In this document: in pieces, positions 44,437-54,366 of the stretch
How the letters are laid out: every line of letters starts with the position of its first letter
How positions within the stretch are numbered: the first letter of the stretch is position 1
DNA from: Apostichopus japonicus
Taxonomy: Eukaryota; Echinodermata; Holothuroidea; Aspidochirotida; Stichopodidae
Direction of reading: 5' to 3'
Assembly: GCF_037975245.1 (NCBI RefSeq)
Contig: NC_092577.1
Location: 35,954,898-36,018,897, forward strand
Length of the DNA: 64,000 bases
Program-made: the position numbers and the translations under genes
The notes under the pieces: generated by a model
Databases searched by the model: none
What the model was told of the DNA's origin: nothing
What the model saw: only the letters and a program-made list of their open reading frames with translations

Positions 44437-44739
44437 GGGTACCGTTGTTTTCCGCACCCGTTACTTTCCGCTGAAACAAAACGGTGTTTTCCGCAAACAA
44501 ATTTGTCAGCGGAAAACAACGTTTTTTTCAACGGAAAGTACCGTTTCTTTTTGGGAGGAACAGAATGACTTACTGAAATTATTAGGCACATGGAAGGATT
44601 TAGGAAGATGGATAAGATAGGATTTGACTGTAACAGGATAAAATGTAGCTTCGAGACTAGATTTAGGATACAGTAGCTAAGGTTGTACTTGTAGCTTAGG
44701 TCAGCGGAAAGTAACGTATGCGGAAAACAACTGAAACCA
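44437..44739. mobile_element. 303-bp MITE with perfect 8-bp target duplication CCCTATAC
   Basis: The left end has GTTGTTTTCCGCA and CGTTACTTTCCGCTGA (44444-44475). The right end has the inverse, TCAGCGGAAAGTAACG and TGCGGAAAACAAC (44701-44732). CCCTATAC flanks at 44429-44436 and 44740-44747. Extra GCGGAAAAC motifs lie internally. No coding. The 8-bp duplication suggests a hAT or similar superfamily. Confidence 0.88.
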
Positions 44740-44776
44740 CCCTATACAGTTTTAGCCTAGCTTAGCAAATCATTAC

Positions 44777-45065
44777 CTTTTTGTGTGATCCTGAAGCAAA
44801 TGTTCTGCGAAATCTGCGTTGCTAACAGAAGTCAAATCGTGGACATGTTTGTAGAGTTCTTTCTCCATTTGCCAGTTTACGTAGGAACGTAGAAGATAGA
44901 TCTTCGTGGCATCTCTTCGTCGCTGTTGTTCCTTTGCACTGCTGTTTTTGTCAGGTCCATGCAACAATGGCTTTCCTCCACTTGAACCTATACGCTCGTT
45001 CCAGGATAAGGTCGTTTTCTTTCGCCCGATTCTCCTTGCCCTGATCCCTTTTCCATGATTGTCAC
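44777..45065 (-). CDS. Upstream exon of the same unrecognised minus-strand gene
   Basis: The minus strand reads GKGIRARRIGRKKTTLSWNE, then RIGSSGGKPLLHGPDKNSSA, then a basic/helical part ending NADFAEHLLQDHTK and AAAAG|GTAATG. It ends in phase 2, exactly compatible with 42091. The 5' limit is unclear because AG dinucleotides near 45060-45075 could be acceptors and no good in-frame ATG is evident. It lies inside the arylsulfatase intron on the opposite strand. The sequence looks like genuine protein, but I do not recognise it. Confidence 0.5.
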
Positions 45066-45658
45066 TATACTCTAGTCTAATCGAATGTATTTGTACGAAA
45101 ATCGTACAGTATTCTTTACTCAAAAGGCACACAAACAACAAACTATCGCGTACGAAAATCCTTTGCGGTAAACAGTACAATAATCTGAAATGCTGTGCTA
45201 TAACATTATGTGTGCATGGGTACGGGCTTGTTACGCATACGCTTGCCTGTGCTATTCACTGATCTAAATTTGCCACCGAGGTCACGTGAGTTTTCGGGGT
45301 CCCATTAAACCTCGCTGAAACCTCGATAATGCCAGCGCCCTCAAAAAAAAGTCTACGAGCGATATCGCCTTTAAGAATACATTACTCAACCAATATTAAC
45401 GCATTAAAACTTGATTAAATATATTAACGTAATTTAATATGAGAGATAGAAAAGAGGGGCGATGGAGAGTAGGTACATTTTAGAGCGCATATCGTTGGTT
45501 AGAACGACCATGAAAAGTATGAGAAATATTATAACTTAGCTCACTACAAGGATTTATATCGCAAATATGGAAATGCAGTGACGTCTTGAAATATATTATG
45601 GAAAAATTTAACTCTCCCCCACCCCAAACCCAACCCATTTTTTGTCTTTGCCTTGTAG

Positions 45659-46094
45659 GTTTGATGGCTACAAAGTCCATTTCCGACTGCAACCTCAACC
45701 TCTCACTACCCGGGTAGGATTTGGCGAAGAATGCACAGAGGGCGCCCCATTAATGGAATATTACGCAGGATGTAGAGAACCTACTTGTTTTACAACTCAA
45801 CAAGTTCCAACTGTTTATCTGATTGACGCAGACGTGGGAGAAGGATTTCGATTCACCAATTATTCAGAGATTGCCGTTTTCGACCCCGGGTTCGAGTGCA
45901 AGATGATGCAGTTGAATTTTGCCCACGCCAGTTCGATTGTGAGAGGACCGGATCTGCTTTCATCAACCAATCAAATTGCTGAATTACAACCCTGCTGCAC
46001 ATTACCTGGCTGCCCAAGCGCATCATCTGGTGTAAGAGCTAGTATCGGAAAACCCGCGTATGTCATTGTCTGCTCTGTGGCTATTCGTCTGTGA
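45659..46094 (+). CDS. Arylsulfatase, C-terminal exon
   Basis: TTTGCCTTGTAG precedes G-TTT-GAT. The AG of exon b plus this G gives Arg, then FDGYKVHFRLQPQP, the strand after the GEILTAMR motif (compare NAVRW...WKAFF in steryl sulfatase). PTVYLIDADVGEGF takes the place of PPLLFDISKDP, and ELQPCCTLPGCP parallels the LQLCCP C-terminal cysteine cluster. The open frame runs to a stop at 46092-46094. A GTAAGA at 46032 could instead be a donor, so the final ~20 residues are uncertain. The preceding intron is ~9.9 kb. The N-terminal exons with the formylglycine-forming CxPxR motif are not in the window. Confidence 0.8.
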
Positions 46095-48439
46095 CTAATA
46101 TTTAGTTCATAAGTAGGATTAAGGGGCGACGGAAGAGTGTTAAATTTTGGGGTTAGGATGGGGTGTGGGAGGGGCAATAGGATATGTGACCGTCGAATGG
46201 ATAGGTCAAAGCACAAAGTTTAACCCAAACGTTCCGACTAAACGAACCTCTCTGTTCAATTCGTATCACAAATTTAATTAGTTGAATGCTTTTCCACAAG
46301 AGGACACTTTTTTATGTCAATTTTTCATATTTTCAACATCAATGCTTTTTTTTTTAAATAAATATTATGTCCTAAAATTTTCATTAATGAGGCACTTTCT
46401 ACATAATAGAAATTACACTTTTTAATTAAAACTTGAACAAAGAGAAAACCACGAATATGGGTCCTGCTGAGGTTTGTTTTACAATATGCATAGCCGCCAA
46501 AGGTTTGCAAATGAGACACTCGAACATTCCATTAAATTTTGTTGGACAAGGATCATAATTCTATTAAACTATATTGAAATAATAATTCATCAATATTTCA
46601 CGTTTCTGGAGCAACTAGTAGCAGCAAGTACAGCCGAATAGTTCTATGTCCATCTCTCTAGAAATAGTTTAAGTATAAATAGTAAATTGCACTTCAGCAA
46701 GCAAAAGATAAAAGTAGAGTAGAATGTTATAGAAACAAGTAGTACTATGATGACGCAATCAAATTCAAAACATTTAAAAAAGGTGACTGGATACATCAAG
46801 GACCTACTCCCCGATGGGCAGGAATGAGATGCGGAATGATGAAGAATGGTGAGGGTGGGGGGGGGGGGGGGTAGTGGGACTTGGTGAGTTGTCCGAAATT
46901 TATACACCCCCATCACTTAAATGTATAGCTTCCCCAGCCCACGTGAAGTGTTTTCTATAACATAATGTGGATAAATTTGTGATTTGTGATATTTCAAATA
47001 ACGGTGTTACAAACGTCACCAAGTAACACCCCCCCCCCCTCCCTCCACTTCTTTGCAAAATTGGATTCTTCCATCCATTGATACGAACAACATTTATTGT
47101 GTTTGTGTGTAACCTATGAGTAAATGAATATACAGATAAAGTACCTTTAGAGGAAAGGTTAACATGATAGAAGAGTATGAAATCAAACATTTCAAGAAAT
47201 TTTCGAGAAAAAGAAATTCTTGATCACATTCGTGTTCACCATGACGTATATCAGTTCCTTTTTGTATGGTTTTAATATCGTAGCATCATTTATATATACT
47301 TTGAGATGAGAATTTTAAAACGTAGAGATAAATAAAGGTTTAAAGTGATCTTCATATAATTGTCGCCCTCTGTTCTATGTTTTTGTTTCATACCAGAGAG
47401 GGATCAGACATGGAGAAAAGAACGAAGTATATATTGAGCCTTTTGAAGCTACAACGTCATCTTGATGGGATTGTTTCGACCCATTGATATAATAATAGCA
47501 ATATAATAAATAAATAAATGAATAAATAAGCGATATTAATACAAAATATCTACCACGATTAACTCAAGAAGCTGGTTTCATATTCAGGGTTATTCTTTCA
47601 TATAGTTGTATCAGTATCTCAGACCGGTGATAGTATTAACACAACTGTGAAGGTTAGCTTATCAATATAACTGGAGCATGTCATGAACTGTCCTCATGCA
47701 TGTAAATAATTCACTGCTGATGGATGAATAAATCCCTTTCGCGAATAAACTCTCCTTTTCGATAAGAAAACTACTGCCGAAGCTGGAGCAGTCCAATCAG
47801 TTTCCCCAAGCTACAGTATAGTTCAATTTTCTGTGTTAAACTAATAAAGTTTCAAATACCCCTCTCTCATTAATTCTGAACAAGAAAACTGCATTATTTG
47901 TCTTGATAACAATGTCTACGATCCAACCAAAGAAGTTGGATAGACACAGATATACACACGCAAACACACACGAACTAATGGCATTATCATTGGGTGGAAT
48001 CCTTCCCCTCGTTCTCAGCCTTATCGGTATTTTGAATGGTCCCATACTTGGATTGTTATCACCCCGGATCTATTTTACCTCGGGTATGCGTACTGTTGGG
48101 CATGTCAGCATGTTATCAGACTAGTGTTACATTGAATGCCGGTATAATAATCCCGTAAGTTACGATCTGGTTAGGAATTGTATAGTTAGATCAGAATAGG
48201 ATTGGAAGACTGCACTGCTTTGTATTACTGCAACTGTTAGGCAGATATTTGTTAGGTAACATTCTGAAGAGTTCAACAAATCAGTTTCTAATCACATCAT
48301 CCACGATCGGACAGTTAAGTTACGCTATATGACATATGCTTTTATGATTGAACTGAAAAATATAATTTTGGGAAAATTGAGACAACTTGTGAATAGATCA
48401 TAATAAATAACCTCGGTATAGTGCAATGTTACACAATGT
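46095..48439. other. Gene-free stretch downstream of the arylsulfatase
   Basis: Nothing firmly recognised. G-run and C-run homopolymers occur at ~46858-46872 and ~47028-47039. A plus-strand frame at 47903-48124 has a hydrophobic ALSLGGILPLVLSLIGILNG stretch, but no splice or family support. Confidence 0.45.
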
Positions 48440-48736
48440 CATTGAATAGCGCCACCAATTTCCCTCAAGGACCCGCCCTCTTGCTAGTGCCGGCTCTCCT
48501 TTTTCCTGATGAGCCATTATATCCTGAGCCAGTGTGCCTGTCAAAGGCACACGACATTATGAAGACATGCAATGGGTGGTCAGAGTGAAAGTCCTGTTCG
48601 AGCCGTGCAAGGCACGGCTCCTGCATGTTAATTGGATTTTTTTTATTGGAAAAAACAGACAATCGAGCAATTTAAAGTAGCAAATGAGGTGGAGGACAAA
48701 CAGTACAAAGATTTGGAAGGACGCTATTCAATAAAG
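48440..48736. mobile_element. Possible MITE with ATTGAATAGCG termini
   Basis: CATTGAATAGCGCCAC at 48440 is inverted as GGACGCTATTCAAT at 48719-48732. A third copy (ATTGAATAGCGCCACT) follows at 48840. Inside are two perfect hairpins, GTGTGCCT/AGGCACAC at 48532-48552 and GAGCCGTGC/GCACGGCTC at 48600-48620. Confidence 0.55.
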
Positions 48737-48743
48737 TAATATT

Positions 48744-48777
48744 GCCGGCTCCCCTCTTTCCTGAGAAGGGAGCCGGC
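48744..48777. repeat. Perfect 10-bp GC-rich hairpin
   Basis: GCCGGCTCCC, a 14-nt loop, GGGAGCCGGC. A related half-site GCCGGCTCTCC occurs at ~48490. Confidence 0.9.
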
Positions 48778-49096
48778 AAACTACTTATTAAAAAGTGCCA
48801 CTAATTATTTCTACTCAATGACCACTCTCTTACTACTTTTATTGAATAGCGCCACTCATTTCAGATGCAGATCCACTAGTGATGTCACCAAAATTGTAGG
48901 GAGGTTGAATCTGATTCTTGAAAAACTTAAGCTATAAGCATCATGCCATTAATATCCATCCCATATAAACACACACTGGTTTGTTGTCTACCCAATTATA
49001 CAAGTCAAATGGCAACGGTTTTTGTCATTTCTTAAGTTCATATGCGAGGTACAAGTTTGTTTAACTTTTTGCAACATTTCATATGAGTAATAGTGT

Positions 49097-49417
49097 ACCG
49101 ACTGGTTAGCCTAGTGGTTAGGGCATCCGCTTATCAGCCGGAAGGTTCGGGGTTCGACTCCGGGCCGAGTCATACCAAAGACTTTAAAAATGGGATCTAC
49201 TGCCAGCTTGCTTGGTGCGCAGCATATAAGTATGGAGTGGGGGAATATGTGTGTCTGATCGGTAAATACGATTTTAGCGTCCTCCGTAGCAGCTCATCGT
49301 GTATAGTCCACAGTGACTTGAGAACGGTTATGGAATGATAATAGACGGTTGGTTATATAGGCACTGCGCCATGAGCGTCTTCGGACGGATACCGGCGCAA
49401 TACCAAGTGTAAACTAT
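49097..49417 (+). mobile_element. tRNA-derived SINE, 321 bp, with 9-bp target duplication
   Basis: The head ACCGACTGGTTAGCCTAGTG contains an A box (TAGCCTAGTGG) and the B box GGTTCGACTCC. A ~170-bp body follows, then a tail part with TATATAGGCACTGCGCCATG, the kind of 3' end shared with L2/CR1-type LINEs. TAATAGTGT is present at 49088-49096 and 49418-49426. No CCA or intact acceptor stem, so it is not a tRNA gene. Confidence 0.85.
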
Positions 49418-49426
49418 TAATAGTGT

Positions 49427-51499
49427 TGAACAGTGCATGAGAAGAACTATTATGCTATAGCAAGTCAGAACGGAGTGGCAGATGAAAAACTACAACTATC
49501 ACACCCTACGTGATTATGTCCGTGTGATAATGAACCAATCACATGCCGCTGGATTCTTTCAAGGGTACTGTAGAAACTTTTGAGCTATTGCCCTGATGAC
49601 ATCATTCACTCTGCTGTTGTCAGTCTACAAGTTCAAAAACTATCCGCAAAGTTGATAAATTCATATCTTGCCTCACAAAATACTACGAGGATGTGGTTTG
49701 TTGCTATTAAAGTTGTTTGTTGTGCTGAGTTCTAATTCTGATCAAGGCATCTAAGATTGACACATACTTGGATTACAATCAATCTAACTAGGACTGTCAC
49801 ACAATCATTCTCCTAATTAGTAACTTGTGAGCAATTTAATACAAATACAACAGATTCCATTGTCATATTTAATCACTTAATTTGGGGACATTAAACATTT
49901 ATTTACATCTTATTCCATGATTCCCAGTAACAAAAATAGTTCTCATTTGGAACAAATTTCTACTAGATCAATGGTAATATAGTTGACAAATGAAATTCGA
50001 AATTAACATTCTAATCGCCTGGCATAGATATGTTAGCATGCTACTTTCCCCTCTATTTCCCATACTCTACAAAAGAAACATTCCGCTGTCAGTTTTATAC
50101 CTGAAACGCTAAATGTGCTTTACAATTGACAAATCCAAAAGGGAGAGAAAAATCTTGTCAAAGGAAGATGTTGCTATTTTATCAATGAATGAGATATTAT
50201 TGTCCTTAGGAAATAAAACCGTCTGCTTTTTTTCGTTCTTAATGATATCATTACCGAATTCAAACACTTCAGTATTTTAGAACAGGCATTAATTAAATTA
50301 TGCATATTCATCAAGGAAAATAAAGTCACTGAAAGAAAGCACTAAAACTTTAAGCAAAGTGGTTCCATGAAGTCATATTTTATATGGATTTGTGTCATTA
50401 AAACCAATTGTTTTCTTCTATATGGAATATCTTCTCCAGCTGATTGGAATATTTGTAAAGCACAAGTATCCTTTACATATCTTGGATGACTTGATGACAG
50501 GAATTAGGTACTCCTCTAGACATGTATTATAAGTTGGGTTATAAAAAAGAATATATAGGCTACCTATCAATATGCGTAAGGGACTGACATGTTGTTACAA
50601 TAATTTTTCTGTTCAATATCAGTGACGTGGGGGTTGATCACTCGAATTCCCCGGCATTATTAAGGTAGGCATAAGAACCTTTATTGAATGGATATGGCAT
50701 ATAAATGATTTTTAAAGGAGCGTGAACCGGTGTTAATTGGAACCCATGACCCTCCACAGAATGAAATTTAATTAGCAGTGGGTTCTGATACTTAGACTAA
50801 AAACAGATAGATAAGGTCTATCTTTAGGTTTAAATGCAAGGTTGTGTTCATAAACACTTGCATTTAATATCTGTGTGAGGTTGAAAAGTGCATGTGATGC
50901 AAGCATGTTTCCTTCCCCGGGACCCTTTCGCGCACGCCACTGATCCAACTGAAGAAGTTCTTGATTGTTTACTGAGACGCTAAAATTCCATGTAATGTTT
51001 ACAAATTTTGAAGGATTAACCTCATCAACCATGGTTTGGTTTTGTTTGATCTCAGAAAAAGAATTATTTTACAACAACTTATCTCTCTTGTAGCGAGTCG
51101 TCGAGAGCTAGGTCGGAACCCCGGAACAATTTGGGCGGCGGCCCCTCTTTTGCGAAGATGTCCGTTGCCCGTTGTTAAAATCAATCACGGTCCCAGTGTA
51201 ATGATCCGACCCCACCCCCCCCCCCCCCCCTCCCTCTCTCTTTATCTTAGGGACTGAGGTTGCAGCATATTTTCCAGGTATGGATTACCTCAATGCAAAA
51301 CCTACACTACATTATATACGTTGGTTTCAAATAATATTCAATGATCAGGTTAGTATAAGCTTCAGGCTACCTTAGCTTATATCTTAACGCTTTGGTTAAT
51401 TGTCTAGAATTATGCTATTGTGTTCATTCAGTAATTGAAAGTCTGTGTTATTTTTTTTTTCCAGTTTTAATTAGCTCTAAACCAAGTGTGCTAATACTT
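49427..51499. other. Gene-free stretch before copy B
   Basis: No supported feature. The minus-strand frame at 50772-51032 is 86 codons without recognisable motifs. A C-run and TCTC run lie at ~51215-51245. Confidence 0.45.
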
Positions 51500-52964
51500 T
51501 GCATTTGTTTCTGTGATGTTGAAAGGGGGCTTTTGTCTAATTCTTTCCCCGCTAAATGTTAAAAAAAACTGACGGTGACATGTGAGCGACATGGCCTCAC
51601 CCCTCCCCACCCTACTCCCGGGACCCCTATTGTGAGCGTCACTGAGCTGAATTCGTTCAAACTCATATAAGTAATACTTCAATCGCTGTTGAACCTCCTG
51701 ACACCACTCGCCAGTCTTTTTGTTTACTTGTAGCAACTTTTCACAGTGTCGTATGTAGAAGATCAACACGAAACATACTTTAGGTACTGTATTGTGTACT
51801 GCGCAAAAATAACACCAAATGAATATTTCTCCTCCATATAAGAACAGCCAAGCTTTAAGTGACTAATATGGTGTTAAAGTAAAATACTAAGCACCACCTT
51901 AGTGATAAAACAAGTTCTTGAGATTAAGATAAATAAATAATTAAATATTTCGATCAGGGGTGATAGGCAATTTATTTCTTACGGTTGAATAAATGTAAAT
52001 TAACTGTAGTTACTAAAAATAGTTTCTAATTACATGATGAAATAATAATATGTAAAGGATAAGCTATCAAGACTTTCTTAAGAGACGTAATGTATATATT
52101 TTAATTGTGAAATCAGTCATATTATTATCAAAATAAAATAAAACTGTTAGCAAACTGCCTATCCACTAGAGAGCCTGTGTAAGAGAATGTGTAAAAGTAA
52201 GTTGTCATTTGTCATTTGTATAACATTACATTCAACTTCAAATAGTTCTTCGGAAAGCTGTCAGCAAATTGTAGATTGTTGTCAGTTGAGAATTATTAAA
52301 ACGATAAACACTTCCATGATTGCAAAAACAACTTAACAGCTTTTTGACTAAAAACAACATATCAGCAAAGAAAAAATAGAGTTAACATTATTTATAGTGT
52401 TATAAAATATACAAAACATGTTGTACGTAGTGAAAACATTTAAGTTTGTACCTCAACTCTGCATAGAGCTACTTAAATTGTTGGAGTGCGTGAGTTTTAT
52501 TTAAAACTACAAGCTAGGATTAATATCTTGCATGATAAAGGTATATATTTTTTTTTAAATTTGTTACAAATTGAAATTATACCGCTTTGTGTAAATTTGT
52601 TAATGTTGATTAATAATAAGAACAATTTAATACTTATTTACGAAACAAAGTAAACGTCTTTCTTTAACGATATTATTATACATATTTCTAAAACAAATTT
52701 ATACATGAACTATTGTTCCAGGATGCTTTGAGTTCTTGTCTTTAATCAAATGTAAATTACTATTGAACTGCGTAAATATATATATTCCGATCAATAGGAG
52801 AACAGAGTGATATGTAATTTATTTCTTAAAGCAGAATTAAAGAATATTAACTGTAGTTATTAATTATACTTTCTATTCAATGATAAAATAATAATATGTA
52901 AGGAAAAAATCAAGTCTTGCTAAGGAGACGTAATTTTAATCATGTTTGAACACATTATTATGAT

Positions 52965-53184
52965 GTGTAAAATAAGTTGGCCTGACGTTTCGATCCTAGC
53001 AGGATCTGCTTCAGAGGCTTAATGACAAATAACGTACAGTAACAGAAGGGACAAAAACACGCACAGAATACAGACAGGTTAATGAGCATGGTGAACACAA
53101 AGAGATAGATGTAAGGGGATTAATAGACAAGGGATGGAGAGAATAATGAAAGTAAACCAACTCGGGAAGAGGAGAGGTGGTGTC
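52965..53184 (-). mobile_element. Penelope-like 3' fragment with hammerhead-like motif
   Basis: An 11-bp target duplication ATTATTATGAT occurs at 52954-52964 and 53185-53195. The corresponding site in copy A (~13.49 kb) is empty. On the minus strand near the 3' end, CTGAAGCA is followed by GATCC-TGCTA-GGATC (a perfect 5-bp stem), then GAAACGTC. This is the hammerhead order CUGANGA-stem II-GAAA with one core change (GC for GA). The preceding CTTTGTGTTCACCATG and the end GTCAGGCCAACTTATTTT match the Penelope remnant at 41.7-41.8 kb. Confidence 0.8.
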
Positions 53185-53195
53185 ATTATTATGAT

Positions 53196-54366
53196 ATCAC
53201 ATTGTATTATTGATTGTGTCAGTTTAGAATAAACAAACAATTAGACTTCCGTGATAAAAAAAAACATATATAGATATATATTTTTTACGTATTAAAACAA
53301 CACGTTCAGCGTAGTGCAATCAAAGTTAATATTTTGTTGTATTATAAGTAAAATGCAATGCATGTTTTACATATTAAAAAAAATTATTAAAGATTCTACC
53401 TAAACTACGAATAGAAATACTATCATCGTTATGTATAAAGGTGCGTTTATACTTTCAAAATATACAATATGCAATATGCATTATACTATACTACGAGCCA
53501 GGACTAATATCTTACATGATAAAGGTATACATGATTTCCAAATTTACAATTTTCTTTGCTTAAAAGTTTTTAGAGTTAAAAATTTTCTTTGAAATTTAAA
53601 AAGAAAAAGTTTTGTTTCTTATACCGCTGTGCGTTAATTTGTAAATATTGCTTAATGATGACAATTTAATAGCTGTTTCGAAACAAAGAAAACTTTTTGA
53701 ACGAATACATCTTTCTGGGAAAAATATATACATTAACTATTATTTCCATGGTTTTCCAAGTGCATGTATCAGGAAACATTAAAAATGTTTTTGGAAATAT
53801 AAGCTATATTCGTTGATGGATTTTAAAATGTCAAAATGCCTGTTTACTCCTATACATTAACAATACTTAATATTTTAGAAAAACAGTTTTGTGTTTGTAA
53901 ATAGTCATTAGCCTTAATTTATATAATTGTTGGTGAGGTGCAAATTACAAATTGCTGTTCTCATTCGTTTGACACAATGATCATAAACTTTTGATAATAA
54001 TTTTGAAATTAAAGATGAACCTAGAAGTCACTTCATATTGAATACTTTGTTACAAAATCACATTGAAGGTCATTGAAGCTCACATTGAAGCGTAAACCTG
54101 GACAATTGAAGTACACAGTGGTGGTAAAATTATGCGACCAGCTATCTCCTTCATTTTTCATTTTTAATTTTGTTTCCACTTTTTCATCTTATTTTGGAAT
54201 AAAATTTAAATACAGCTTAAAACGGTTTGCGTAAACGATACCTTGCTGAGTATTATCAGATTCGTAGATAATGTGTACTGCGCGAGGTGTTATTTGCGTT
54301 CACAGCATATTGTGTATCTTAAATATACGTGTACAGTCTTGTACTATAACCTATGCTGCTGCCTAG
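53196..54366. other. 3' flank of the intact GTPase gene
   Basis: Aligns with 13.5-14.72 kb. Presumably contains the 3' UTR, but a polyadenylation site could not be placed. Confidence 0.5.

Noticed and set aside
47903-48124. Membrane-transporter exon (hydrophobic LGGILPLVLSLIGILNGPIL)
   Set aside because: Resemblance to a sodium-solute symporter helix is faint, with no adjacent exon or convincing splice sites.
49097-49170. tRNA gene on the plus strand
   Set aside because: It is the head of a SINE with a target duplication, not a free tRNA.
50772-51032. 86-codon minus-strand frame before copy B
   Set aside because: No recognisable motif or conservation available in the window to support it.
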